Source: CAMLDH01 sp966250375 (GTDB taxonomy: Bacteria > Pseudomonadota > Gammaproteobacteria > Burkholderiales > Burkholderiaceae_D). From it: a DNA stretch of 64,000 nucleotides. Numbering within the stretch: the first letter of the stretch is position 1; each line of letters starts with the position of its first letter. Position numbers and translations under genes: made by a program. The stretch lies in NCBI GenBank assembly GCA_966250375.1, contig CBINHE010000008.1, positions 8,101-72,100 on the forward strand. Direction: 5' to 3'. Below the pieces are notes generated by a model that was given only the letters and a program-made list of their open reading frames with translations, searched no databases and was not told the DNA's origin. Shown in pieces: positions 17,119 through 26,354 of this stretch.

Positions 17119-19551
17119 ATGGTCAAAATATTGAAAAGAATTGCCTGGGCACTGCTTGCGGCCGTGCTGGGATTAATCATTTTACTACTGTGGTACCGCA
17201 GCGCGAGCCAGCCGCAAATTGATGGCAGTATCAAACTGAACGGTTTGACAGCATCGGTCGATATCGTGCGGGACGCAGAAGGCGTGCCGCATATCTACGC
17301 CAAATCGACCGGCGACGCTTACTTCGCGCTCGGTTTCGTGCATGCGCAGGATCGGCTGTGGCAGATGGAGCTCAATCGCCGGATTCCAGCTGGCCGCATG
17401 GCGGAGATTCTTGGTCCGAACGCGCTGGATGCCGACCGGTTCTTGCGGTCGCTGGGCGTACGGCGCAATGCGGAAGCAATTTTGACCAAGCTGTCGCCTG
17501 AGACGCGCGCCGCTCTTGATGTGTATGCCAAAGGCGTGAATGCCTATTTGGCGAACCGGACCAAACCCTTGCCACCGGAATTTTTGCTGACGGGCGCGCC
17601 GTCGCCTGCGCCTTGGCAGCCGGTCGATTCCATCGGCTGGCAAACCATGATGGCATGGGATCTGGGCAGCAACTGGTCGCAGGAATTGTTGCGCATGCGC
17701 TTGTCGCAACGCTTGTCGCTCGATCAAATCAACGAATTCCTCGCGCCTTATCCCGGCGATGCATCGCTCAAGACGCAGGATTACACCGCCCTTTATCGGG
17801 AATTGGCAGGCACTACGCAGCAGCTCGCCGCCGTTGGCAAGATTGCGCCACCGTCATTGATCGATGGCATGGGATCAAATAACTGGGTCGTGTCCGGTGC
17901 TCGATCCGAAACGGGCAAGCCGCTGCTCGCCAACGATCCTCACCTCGGTTTGTCGGCGCCCGCGCTCTGGTATTTTGCCTATTTGTCGGCGCCTGGATTG
18001 AACGTGATCGGCGCAACGCTGCCGGGCATACCTACTGTCGTTCTAGGACGTACCGACCGTATTGCATGGGGCTTCACCAACACGGCGCCGGATGTACAGG
18101 ATTTGTATATTGAGCGCATCAATCCGGCCAATGCCCGGCAATACCAGACGCCGGACGGCTGGGCTGATTTCAAGACACGTAACGAAATCATCAAGATCAA
18201 AGGCCAGCCGGATGTCAGCCTGGAAGTACGTGAAAGCAGGCATGGTCCGGTGATAACGGGAGCGTTGCCGATCATGGCGAAAGCGCCGATCGACGCAAAA
18301 AAATATGTGATTGCATTTGCCTGGACCGCCTTGCGGCCGGACGATGTAACGGTGCAGGCCGGCATCAAGCTTAACCGCGCCAAAAGCTGGGAAGAGTTCC
18401 TGGATGCCGTAAAGGATTTTGGATCGCCCCAGCAGAATATCGTTTTTGCCGACATTGATGGCAATATCGGATTTATCGCGCCGGGACGGGTGCCGATTCG
18501 CAAGCCGGACAATGATCTCAAAGGGCTGGCGCCTGCGCCGGGCTGGGATGCGCGCTATGACTGGGATGGTTTCATTCCGTTCGAGCAATTGCCGAGGCAG
18601 TTCAATCCTGCATCGCAGCGCGTGATTACCGCAAACCAGAAAATCGTGGGCGACGATTATCCGTATTTCCTGACCAGTGAATGGGCGCTGCCATTTCGCG
18701 CCAACCGCATCACGGCGTTGATGGATGCCAGACAAAAGCACAGCATGCGCAGTTTTGCCGATATCCAGAAAGATACGATATCGCTTGCCGCGCAAGAATT
18801 GTTACCGATACTGCGCAAGACCGCGCCATTATCCGGCCGCGCGAAGAGCGCGCTGGATGCGCTGTCCAAATGGAATGGCGAGATGGAGGCCAATCGCGTC
18901 GAGCCGCTGATTTTCAATGCATGGCTGCGTGAAGCATCGCGTCAGATTTTTTCCGATGAACTTGGCGCGGACCTCTTGAAAGACTATTGGGAGCAGCGGA
19001 ATGTGCACCAGTCGATGGTCAATGTCCTGCGCAATACCAATGGACAGGGACGGTGGTGCATCGATACCAGCAAGCCTGCGTCAGCCAAGCCGCAAAATTG
19101 CAATGATGTCTTGTCGAATTCGCTGGAGTCGGCGCTTGCCGATCTGGAAAAACGCTATGGCGCCGATATGTCGCAATGGCAGTGGGGCAGGGCACATGTC
19201 GCCCGCGCCGAACATCGGCCCTTCGGCAAGGTCGAGCTGTTGGCGAAACTATTCGATATTCGCGTACCGACACCGGGCGATACCTTTACCGTCAATGCCG
19301 GCCGTCATAACCTGCGCGACGAGAGCGAGCCATTCGCCAATCGCCACGCGGCCAGCTTGCGGGCGCTGTATGACTTGTCCGATCTGGAAAATTCACGTTT
19401 CATGCATTCCAGCGGTCAGTCGGGCATTGTCTTTTCTCCGCTATATCGCAACTATACCGAGCGCTGGGCAGAGGCCACGTACCTGCCGATGAAAATGAAA
19501 CGCGAATCAGTCGAGGTGAATAAACTGGGTACCTTGACGCTGAGTCCGTAA
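17119..19551 (+). CDS. Penicillin acylase family protein (peptidase S45)
   Basis: N-terminal-nucleophile amidohydrolase of about 810 residues with an uncleaved-looking membrane segment at residues 8-26 and the rest exported. The predicted autoprocessing site is the Gly-Ser pair in MGSNNWVV, with Ser253 becoming the nucleophile of the beta chain; HIYAKSTGDAYFALGFVHAQDRLWQMEL is characteristic of the alpha chain, and NDPHL and the PGDTFTVNAG segment belong to the beta chain. ATG 17119 follows AGGA at 17110. The natural substrate could be an acyl-homoserine lactone, an N-acyl amino acid or a cell-wall amide; the sequence does not tell. Confidence 0.9.
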   Translation: MVKILKRIAWALLAAVLGLIILLLWYRSASQPQIDGSIKLNGLTASVDIVRDAEGVPHIYAKSTGDAYFALGFVHAQDRLWQMELNRRIPAGRMAEILGPNALDADRFLRSLGVRRNAEAILTKLSPETRAALDVYAKGVNAYLANRTKPLPPEFLLTGAPSPAPWQPVDSIGWQTMMAWDLGSNWSQELLRMRLSQRLSLDQINEFLAPYPGDASLKTQDYTALYRELAGTTQQLAAVGKIAPPSLIDGMGSNNWVVSGARSETGKPLLANDPHLGLSAPALWYFAYLSAPGLNVIGATLPGIPTVVLGRTDRIAWGFTNTAPDVQDLYIERINPANARQYQTPDGWADFKTRNEIIKIKGQPDVSLEVRESRHGPVITGALPIMAKAPIDAKKYVIAFAWTALRPDDVTVQAGIKLNRAKSWEEFLDAVKDFGSPQQNIVFADIDGNIGFIAPGRVPIRKPDNDLKGLAPAPGWDARYDWDGFIPFEQLPRQFNPASQRVITANQKIVGDDYPYFLTSEWALPFRANRITALMDARQKHSMRSFADIQKDTISLAAQELLPILRKTAPLSGRAKSALDALSKWNGEMEANRVEPLIFNAWLREASRQIFSDELGADLLKDYWEQRNVHQSMVNVLRNTNGQGRWCIDTSKPASAKPQNCNDVLSNSLESALADLEKRYGADMSQWQWGRAHVARAEHRPFGKVELLAKLFDIRVPTPGDTFTVNAGRHNLRDESEPFANRHAASLRALYDLSDLENSRFMHSSGQSGIVFSPLYRNYTERWAEATYLPMKMKRESVEVNKLGTLTLSP

Positions 19552-19600
19552 TAATTTTTTTGCGATGGCCGCAGTTGATCAACCTATTGAGCTTTCAGGA

Positions 19601-22240
19601 TCAAGGCAAGGAAAAACGCCGTGCCGAGCGTAGCAGTTCGTCTGCTTCGTCGGCAGAAATCGGGGCGGAGAATACATAGCCTTGCGCCAGGTAACATCCC
19701 ATTTTTTTGAGTTCGGCGATGTGCTCAGGTGTCTCGACGCCCTCGGCAACGGTTTCCAGGTTTAGCGTTTGTGCCAGCGCCAGAATCAAGCGGACGATTT
19801 CTGCATCGCCCGAATCGTTGCCCAATCCATGTACGAAGGCCTTGTCGATTTTCAGTACATCGATTGGCAGTTTTTGCAGGTAAGCGAGAGAAGAATAACC
19901 GGTGCCGAAGTCGTCCAGCGCCAATCGCAGGCCGAGTTTTTTCAGTGCGGTCAGGGTCTTGATGGTCTGCAACGGATTGGCCATGACCGAGGTTTCCGTC
20001 AATTCAAGCTCGACCGTATGCGCCAGCACGCGCGTACTCTTCAGGATGGCAATGACCTCCGGCAGGAATGACGCTTGCAACAACTGACGCATCGATACAT
20101 TGACCGCGACGGTAATGGTATCGAGTTCCGGATATTTGGATTGCCATGTACGCAGTTGTTTGCACGCTTCTTCCAGCGCCCATATGCCGATCGGCACTAC
20201 CAATCCTGACGCTTCCGCAATGGGTATGAAGTCGGTCGGGGAAATGTGCCCGTACTCAGGGCTATTCCAGCGCAACAGCAATTCGAATCCTTTGACGGAG
20301 CCATCCAGTATCGATATCTTGGGCTGGTACACCAATGCCAGTTCATCGCGCTCCAGCGCAAACCGCAGCGCGACATCCATCTGCGCGCGCTTGGTCGTAT
20401 TGTTTTGCAGCGATGCATTGAAAATTTCCGCACGATTGCGTCCACGTTCCTTCGCTTGATACATGGCGGCGTCGGCATCCCGAATCAGATCGGAGGGGTT
20501 TTGATGATTGTCGTTTAACAGTGCGATGCCGATACTGGTGTGAATTTTGACGACTGTTTCATCCACTACCAAGGGGTGCGATACCTCCTGCAATATCGTT
20601 TCCGCCTTGGCCTTGGCTTCACGCAGGCTGCCTTTGGCGAGAATCACGAATTCATTACCGCCGAAACGGGCGACGAAATCCTGAGCCGGAAGTGCCGCCA
20701 AAATGCGGCGGGTAAGTTCCATCAAACATTGATCGCCGAAATCGTGGCCGTGCGTATCGTTGACGCTTTTGAAAAAATCCAGGTCGCAGAACAGCATCGC
20801 CAATTTCGCATGCTTGTCGAGCGATTTGGTGATTTCAGCGGTGATCGTATTGAGCAAAAAGCGCCTGTTCGGCAGTCCCGTCAGGGGGTCGTGCAAGGCC
20901 TGATATTCAAGCCGCATCTCGTATTCTTTACGATCAGTGATGTCGCGCGTGATGCCTAGCAGGCCGACGATTTCACCCCGCACGTCACGCAGCGGATATT
21001 TATTGGTGCGGTACCAACGGTGTGTATCGCTCTCCCGCAATCCCTGGATTTCCAGATCCTCAAGCGGCAAGCCGCTTTCCATCACATGCAAATCCTGCAG
21101 GTGCAGTTTGTCTGCCATTTCATACGCGCCAAGCTCCTGGCCTTCCGCCGCCTGCGTCGGAAAGACTTCATAGGCGGTTCGTCCGCGCATATCTTCTTCC
21201 GACGAATAGCCGAACTGGCGCTGGAAGCTGCGGTTGCTGATGGTGAAGCGGCCTTCGGTATCCTTGGCATAAATCATCGATGGGTTCAAGTCGAGAACCG
21301 CGCGCAGCAGCGCATGTTCTTGTTCCAGTCTCAATTCGGCATCCTTGCGGGCTGAGATATCTTCGATGCTGAATACCAGTCCATTGATGGCCGGTTCATG
21401 CAGCATATTGAAGCCGCTGGTTTCCAGCCACACCCATTGGCCGTTTTTGTGCCGGGTACGATGACGAGAGAAGATGCTGCTTTTCGGCGTGTCGCGCAGG
21501 AAGCGCAATTTCTCCTGATGCTCTTTTATGTCGTCGGGATGGACAACGGTTTCAGGCGCATTGCGTTCGATTTCTTCCGGCGTGTAGCCAAGAATATCCT
21601 GTATCGCCGGATTGACGTATTTGATCTTGTACTTTTGCGTTGCAATCAGAAACACATGCCGGGTTGCGCGCGCAATCGCCTCGAAGCGGCGATCATTCTT
21701 GCGCGCTTGAGCGATGGCCGACAGGTTCAGGCGCAACGCTCTTGATAACATTAGTGCCAGCAAGCCCACGAAGGGCGTTGCGAATGCCTGTGGCAACCAA
21801 TCGACCAATCGCACACCAAAGTAGATATTCAGGCCGGCACTGGCCAGCGCGATGGCGACAATTGCCGCTATAGCGACACCGCCCTCAATGACCAGCGGGA
21901 AAACGCCGGCGACACCGATTAACCAAGGTAATGAAAGTGCCTGCCTTGGTCCTTCCGATGTCAGCAAAATGAGGACGGCGACAGCGGTGAATAATTCAGC
22001 GACATGTCCCTTCTGACCGAAGGCGACAGCGCCGGGCCATAGATACCGTGCTGTCGCAATGAAGAGCAGCGCGGTGAGGAGGCTGACTGCGGCGATGCTT
22101 GCGCCGGATAACAGCAAATGCCGCGCATGGGCGGATAGAGCCACATGCAACAGCAATGTCGTATACAAAAATAATGATGCGACGCGAAAAATTTCACTCG
22201 CGGTAATGATTTCTCTATTGCTGAGAAATGGAATTTTCAT
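19601..22240 (-). CDS. Membrane PAS-GGDEF-EAL protein (c-di-GMP phosphodiesterase, GGNEF)
   Basis: An 879-residue signalling protein. Residues 1-170 contain about five hydrophobic segments, followed by two PAS/PAC modules (about 185-300 and 305-440), a GGDEF domain (445-605) and an EAL domain (620-870). The diguanylate cyclase motif reads GGNEF at 527-531 and the inhibitory-site Arg is replaced (PAQD), so cyclase activity is doubtful. The EAL side reads ELL at 653-655 but keeps DDFGTGYSSL and AEGVET, consistent with an active phosphodiesterase. Its start codon shares one base with the purT stop (TGATG), suggesting coupled translation. Confidence 0.9.
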   Translation of the reverse strand: MKIPFLSNREIITASEIFRVASLFLYTTLLLHVALSAHARHLLLSGASIAAVSLLTALLFIATARYLWPGAVAFGQKGHVAELFTAVAVLILLTSEGPRQALSLPWLIGVAGVFPLVIEGGVAIAAIVAIALASAGLNIYFGVRLVDWLPQAFATPFVGLLALMLSRALRLNLSAIAQARKNDRRFEAIARATRHVFLIATQKYKIKYVNPAIQDILGYTPEEIERNAPETVVHPDDIKEHQEKLRFLRDTPKSSIFSRHRTRHKNGQWVWLETSGFNMLHEPAINGLVFSIEDISARKDAELRLEQEHALLRAVLDLNPSMIYAKDTEGRFTISNRSFQRQFGYSSEEDMRGRTAYEVFPTQAAEGQELGAYEMADKLHLQDLHVMESGLPLEDLEIQGLRESDTHRWYRTNKYPLRDVRGEIVGLLGITRDITDRKEYEMRLEYQALHDPLTGLPNRRFLLNTITAEITKSLDKHAKLAMLFCDLDFFKSVNDTHGHDFGDQCLMELTRRILAALPAQDFVARFGGNEFVILAKGSLREAKAKAETILQEVSHPLVVDETVVKIHTSIGIALLNDNHQNPSDLIRDADAAMYQAKERGRNRAEIFNASLQNNTTKRAQMDVALRFALERDELALVYQPKISILDGSVKGFELLLRWNSPEYGHISPTDFIPIAEASGLVVPIGIWALEEACKQLRTWQSKYPELDTITVAVNVSMRQLLQASFLPEVIAILKSTRVLAHTVELELTETSVMANPLQTIKTLTALKKLGLRLALDDFGTGYSSLAYLQKLPIDVLKIDKAFVHGLGNDSGDAEIVRLILALAQTLNLETVAEGVETPEHIAELKKMGCYLAQGYVFSAPISADEADELLRSARRFSLP

Positions 22241-23448
22241 CAGGGGATGACAGGTTTTACTTTAGCGGCAGCTTCCTTGGCTTTGATACGGGCAGTTTCG
22301 GCGTCTTTGTCGGTTGCCAGTGCCACGCCCATGCGGCGTCGTGCAAACGATTCCGGTTTGCCAAACAGGCGGATGTCCACCCCTGGTGCTGACAACGCGT
22401 CGGCGACGCCTTCGAATGCAATCGCCTTTGCCTCGTGTTGGCCGTAGATCACGGCAGAGGCACCCGGTATTCGCAGCGCGACATTCACGGGCAAACCAAG
22501 GATTGCCTTCGCGTGTAGTTCGAATTCGCTTTGTATCTGGCTGGCCATGGTGACCATGCCGGTATCGTGCGGGCGCGGGCTCACTTCGGAAAACCATACC
22601 ATGTCATCTTTGACAAACAGTTCAACACCAAATAGGCCGAGCCCGCCCAGGTTATCCGTTATTTTCTTTGCGATTTCGCGCGCGCGCGCCAAGGCCGCAG
22701 GATGCATCGGATGCGGTTGCCATGATTCGACATAATCGCCTTTTACCTGAACATGGCCGATCGGCTCGCAGAAATGTGTCGCGACCGCACCATTTTGATC
22801 AAGTGCGCGCACCGTCAGTTGCGTAATTTCATATTCGAAATCAATGAAGCCCTCGACGATGACGCGACCGGCATCGACTCGCCCACCTGCGGCAGCATAA
22901 TTCCAAGCCGATTCGACCTCGTTCGTTCCGTCGATTTTGGATTGGCCTTTGCCGGACGATGACATGACGGGTTTAATCACGCATGGAAAACCGATCTGGG
23001 TGCATGCGGCCTTCAATTCGTCCAGATTATCGGCAAAACGGTAAGGGGAGGTCGGCAAGCCGAGTTCTTCCGCCGCCAGCCGCCGGATGCCTTCGCGGTT
23101 CATGGTCAACCACGCTGCACGCGCGGTCGGGATCACGGTTGCTTTACCCGCTTTTTCAAGTTCAACCAGCGTCGCAGTCGCAATCGCTTCGATTTCCGGC
23201 ACCACGAGATCGGGTTTTTCCTGTTCAATCAATGCCGCCAGTGCAGCTCCGTCCGTCATGTTGATCACATGGGCGCGGTGCGCTACCTGATGCCCCGGTG
23301 CGTTTGGATAGCGGTCGACTGCCATGACCTCCACGCCCAGGCGTTGCAGCGAAATGATCACTTCTTTGCCGAGTTCGCCAGAGCCAAGCAGCATGACCTT
23401 GGTAGCGGATGGGGAGAGAGGCGTACCGAGTCGGGAAAGTGTCTTCAT
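22240..23448 (-). CDS. purT: Formate-dependent phosphoribosylglycinamide formyltransferase
   Basis: ATP-grasp enzyme that formylates GAR using formate in purine synthesis. The 402-residue sequence has the N-terminal GSGELGKE nucleotide fold, EIEAIAT, the ATP-grasp stretch CVIKPVMSSSGKGQS, EGFIDFEYEIT and EVSPRPHDTGMVTM. Length and wording match E. coli PurT. The c-di-GMP phosphodiesterase gene begins within its stop codon, an odd operon partner. Confidence 0.96.
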   Translation of the reverse strand: MKTLSRLGTPLSPSATKVMLLGSGELGKEVIISLQRLGVEVMAVDRYPNAPGHQVAHRAHVINMTDGAALAALIEQEKPDLVVPEIEAIATATLVELEKAGKATVIPTARAAWLTMNREGIRRLAAEELGLPTSPYRFADNLDELKAACTQIGFPCVIKPVMSSSGKGQSKIDGTNEVESAWNYAAAGGRVDAGRVIVEGFIDFEYEITQLTVRALDQNGAVATHFCEPIGHVQVKGDYVESWQPHPMHPAALARAREIAKKITDNLGGLGLFGVELFVKDDMVWFSEVSPRPHDTGMVTMASQIQSEFELHAKAILGLPVNVALRIPGASAVIYGQHEAKAIAFEGVADALSAPGVDIRLFGKPESFARRRMGVALATDKDAETARIKAKEAAAKVKPVIP

Positions 23449-23881
23449 GGCGGCAAAGAATCAGAGTGTAATAAGCAAGGCGACAATATCAAATCTTGGC
23501 GTTTTTGGACAGGTAAAAGCGTCAAGAACCCGGAATTTGTTGATTTTGCCGGATGCGGTTGTCATGCAAGGCCCAGTGCAAAAAAACTGTCAGAAAACTG
23601 CATGGCAGATCCGTTCACACACACAGCAGAAGATGTATGTGTGGTGCGAACAATTAAAGTGGAAATTGCCTAAAGTGCATCAATTTTGGATGCTGGAGCG
23701 CATCAATATCACGCCTTGGGTATGCAGGATGCATGGTTTTAATTACACTATTGGCCGACTGAATCGGGCGTTCTTGTGCCCGCAGTGAGGGAATTCAAAG
23801 ATGTTGGCCTGGCCGATGGGCTTGCAATGTACTTGGATTCTCTCGCTGCATTTGATGCCATAAAATCATGAGGAATACATA
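23449..23881. other. Intergenic region between purT and Dabb gene
   Basis: About 430 bp holding the purT promoter on the minus side. Open frames here are short and unlike any family. No strong hairpin or operator was recognised. Confidence 0.5.
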
Positions 23882-24184
23882 ATGATTAAACACATCGTGA
23901 TGTGGAAATTGAAAGACCACGCGGAAGGCGCCGACAAGGCCGCCAACGCAATCCAAATGAAGGGGCTGCTCGATAGTTGTGCGGCGTTGGTGCCGGGTAT
24001 TTTGAAATTCGAGACCGTAATAGCGCAACCGGGTCTGGAAGCCACCTACGATGTCGTTCTGTATTCGGAATTCGCATCCAGATCCGCGCTGGATGCCTAT
24101 CAGGAGCATCCACAACATGCCGCCGTCAAACCGTTCATAGGCGCGGTGCGCGAGGCGCGACAATGCATGGACTATGAAGTTTGA
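23882..24184 (+). CDS. Dabb (stress-responsive A/B barrel) family protein
   Basis: A 100-residue dimeric alpha-beta-barrel-type protein starting MIKHIVMWKLKDHAEG, with the family's C-terminal HPxH-like segment (EHPQHAAVKPFIGAV). Function of bacterial Dabb proteins is mostly unknown. It stands alone: purT is divergent and the next stretch downstream is a decayed hemN start. Confidence 0.85.
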   Translation: MIKHIVMWKLKDHAEGADKAANAIQMKGLLDSCAALVPGILKFETVIAQPGLEATYDVVLYSEFASRSALDAYQEHPQHAAVKPFIGAVREARQCMDYEV

Positions 24185-24221
24185 CGGTAACGCCTGCCTA
24201 CACTTTCCATCCAAGGTGTTT

Positions 24222-24235
24222 TTGATTTAAATCAA
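24222..24235. promoter_or_regulatory. FNR/Anr box
   Basis: TTGATTTAAATCAA is a perfect match to the palindromic consensus TTGATnnnnATCAA. It lies 85 bp upstream of the hemN remnant start, where an anaerobic activator site of an intact hemN would be expected. Confidence 0.85.
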
Positions 24236-24319
24236 AGTGGCTGACTACTCGCCTCCGTACACTGCATTTCCGCCGGATAGCACTTCAACTTTGAGGCACT
24301 CCCAGCAGGAGCAAGAAAA

Positions 24320-24400
24320 ATGGCAGCTACCGTAGTATCGGCATCGACTGTGCCATCAGTCGAATTCGATCCGCAACTGATCCGCAAGTTAAATCAATAA
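24320..24400 (+). pseudogene. hemN: hemN 5' remnant (oxygen-independent coproporphyrinogen oxidase)
   Basis: Twenty-six codons preceded by AGGAG at 24307-24311 encode MAATV...VEFDPQLIRKLNQ and then stop. From memory, betaproteobacterial HemN starts with an almost identical segment, continuing into GPRYTSYPTADRF; here the continuation is absent and unrelated sequence follows. The radical SAM Cys motif and the whole catalytic domain are missing, so this is a truncated relic with its promoter intact. It might still be expressed as a short peptide under low oxygen. Identification rests on a short match and on the FNR box. Confidence 0.6.
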
Positions 24401-24451
24401 AGAGACGTTGATCCCGCCCGGATGATCTGCTTCTACAAAAATGGAGACCGC

Positions 24452-24667
24452 ATGCGCAACGTGCAGCAATTATTCGACCTCACGGGCAAGACAGCCCTTG
24501 TCACAGACGGTTCTTGCGGACCGGGCTTGCAAATCGCCGAAGCCTTGGGCGAACAGGGTGAGAAAACCGTTTTATCGTCCCGCAAGCAGTCCGACCTCGA
24601 TGAAGCAGTGGCACATCTTAAGGAGCGCAGCATCGATACCAGCGCGATTGCCGCCGATCTGGTTTGA
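24452..24667 (+). pseudogene. Truncated SDR oxidoreductase (N-terminal stump)
   Basis: An open frame of 71 residues beginning MRNVQQLFDLTGKTALVT with the SDR cofactor fold, then ending after AIAADLV where a normal SDR would run on to about 255 residues. The glycine motif is damaged: TDGSCGPG instead of TGGSRGxG. Catalytic Ser, Tyr and Lys are absent. The stop overlaps the start of the thioesterase gene. Read as a deletion remnant. Confidence 0.75.
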
Positions 24668-25110
24668 TGGTCGCCATGGATACGTTGAAACCACAGCCAT
24701 TTCCAGTCGAAATTCCATTCCTGCACGATCTCGGTGTCGAGTTTCTAGGAATGGAAAATGGTGAAGCGACGGTCGCGCTGAATCTTTTGCCGCGGCACAT
24801 GAACAGTTGGCATGTCACGCATGGTGGCGTGACGATGACATTGCTGGATGTCGTGATGTCGATGGCTGGACGATCGCTTGACCCGGACGCGCGTGGCGGC
24901 GTCACCGTTGAAATGAAGACCAGCTTCATGCAGCCCGGCGGTAAGCCGGGAGGACGCATCGTCGCCAAAGGCAAGGCCGTTTACCGCTCGGCCACTATCT
25001 GTTTTTGCGAAGGCGAAGTGTGGGACGGCGACAAGCTGGTCGCGAAGGCAATGGGGACGTTCAAGTATCTTAAGCGCCTCGATGTCGCCAATAAAATGGA
25101 GCAGGACTGA
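24667..25110 (+). CDS. PaaI-type hotdog thioesterase
   Basis: A 147-residue single hotdog domain with HGGVTMTLLDVVMSMAG (catalytic Asp/His region) and GVTVEMKTSFMQP, as in acyl-CoA thioesterases of the PaaI family. ATG 24667 overlaps the SDR stump stop; ATG 24676 is an alternative. It appears intact between two truncated genes. The acyl-CoA substrate is unknown; the oxidoreductase neighbours suggest it came from a fatty-acyl or aromatic-acyl catabolic cluster. Confidence 0.85.
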   Translation: MVAMDTLKPQPFPVEIPFLHDLGVEFLGMENGEATVALNLLPRHMNSWHVTHGGVTMTLLDVVMSMAGRSLDPDARGGVTVEMKTSFMQPGGKPGGRIVAKGKAVYRSATICFCEGEVWDGDKLVAKAMGTFKYLKRLDVANKMEQD

Positions 25111-25148
25111 TACCAATTACATCCTCGAATGTTTGAAAGAGAAAGCTA

Positions 25149-25271
25149 TGACAACTTACAAGCAAATCGTGCTGGCTTCCCGTCCGCAGGGTGAAGTCGT
25201 GCCAGACAATTTTCGTCTGGAGACCGTCAATGTTCCGGCATTGAATGATGGCCAGGTCCTGATTCAAGATT
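25149..25271 (+). pseudogene. Truncated MDR NADP-dependent oxidoreductase (N-terminal stump)
   Basis: Starts MTTYKQIVLASRPQGEVVPD and reads like the first 40 residues of a zinc-less MDR reductase of the CurA/NADPH-dependent enone reductase group up to DGQVLIQD. After that the frame (open to 25396) loses all similarity, whereas the family continues with a conserved LSLDPYMRGRM segment. A different frame from about 25276 to 25392 (AWADRLAIAIAHRNS...) looks like the tail of another protein, suggesting an internal deletion joined two genes. Confidence 0.7.
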
Positions 25272-25392
25272 GCCGGCATGGGCCGACCGCTTGGCTATTG
25301 CGATTGCGCATCGGAACAGCGTGGCGCATTTCCCGCGACTGGATTTTCAGATCAAGAAAACTGAATATTCATATATTGAATCAGAAGACAAC

Positions 25393-26295
25393 ATGAAAAA
25401 TTTCCAAAGCAGGGTTGCGGTCATCACCGGCGGCGCAAGCGGATTTGGCCGCGAATTTGCCAATATCGGCGCGAAGCTCGGCATGAAACTCGTGCTGGCC
25501 GATGTGCAGCAAGAAGGACTCGACAAAGCGAAGGCAGAATTGGAAGTGCAGGGCGTACAGGTGCTGACCGTGCGCTGCGATGTGCGCAAGGCGGAAGAGG
25601 TGCAGGCGCTGGCGGACGCGACCATGGCTAAATTCGGTGCGATGCATCTGGTATTCAACAATGCGGGCGTCGGCTGCGGCGGCCTGATGTGGGAAAACAC
25701 GCAAGCCGACTGGGAGTGGGTGTTGGGCGTTAATTTGTGGGGCGTAATCCATGGCGTACGCATCTTTACGCCGCTGATGCTGGAATGTGCAAAAAAAGAA
25801 CCTGCCTACGAAGGCCATATCGTCAATACGGCATCGGTGGCGGGTTTGCTGAACGCGCCAGCCATGGGTATTTATAACGTTTCCAAGCACGCAGTACTAT
25901 CGTTATCAGAGACCCTGTATCAGGATTTGAAACTGGTGGAAGCGCCGATAGGCGCATCGGTTCTCTGCCCGTATTTTGTCCCGACCGACATTAACCAGTC
26001 GCATCGCAATCGCCCGGACGATGTGCAAGCGGCAGCTCTCACAGCTAGCCAGCGCGCGGCGCAGGCGATGTTCGATAAAGCTGTATCGTCCGGCAAAGTA
26101 TCCGCAGCACAGGTGGCGGAATGGACGTTCGATGCCATCCGCGACGGCAAGTTTTACATCTATACGCATCCCGGCGTATTGGGTAGCGTGCAAAAACGGA
26201 TGGAAGATATTGTATTGCAACAAAATCCGGGCGATCCGTACGAGGCTGCACCGCAGGTGCGCGAGATGCTGCAAGCGAAGTTGAAAACCGGATAA
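25393..26295 (+). CDS. SDR family oxidoreductase
   Basis: A 300-residue short-chain dehydrogenase with the intact cofactor motif TGGASGFG, NNAGVG, and the catalytic Ser and Tyr-x3-Lys (TASVAGLL..., YNVSKHA). A C-terminal extension of about 50 residues follows the core, as in the SDR group often found beside acyl-CoA dehydrogenases. The ATG at 25393 is chosen because upstream in-frame sequence belongs to the deletion junction. It is the only complete oxidoreductase left in this decayed cluster. Substrate unknown. Confidence 0.87.
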   Translation: MKNFQSRVAVITGGASGFGREFANIGAKLGMKLVLADVQQEGLDKAKAELEVQGVQVLTVRCDVRKAEEVQALADATMAKFGAMHLVFNNAGVGCGGLMWENTQADWEWVLGVNLWGVIHGVRIFTPLMLECAKKEPAYEGHIVNTASVAGLLNAPAMGIYNVSKHAVLSLSETLYQDLKLVEAPIGASVLCPYFVPTDINQSHRNRPDDVQAAALTASQRAAQAMFDKAVSSGKVSAAQVAEWTFDAIRDGKFYIYTHPGVLGSVQKRMEDIVLQQNPGDPYEAAPQVREMLQAKLKTG

Positions 26296-26354
26296 TGACT
26301 GCGCCCATCAAGACCAACCGGGGATTCACATTTTGCACAGTGTCGAATGCATTC

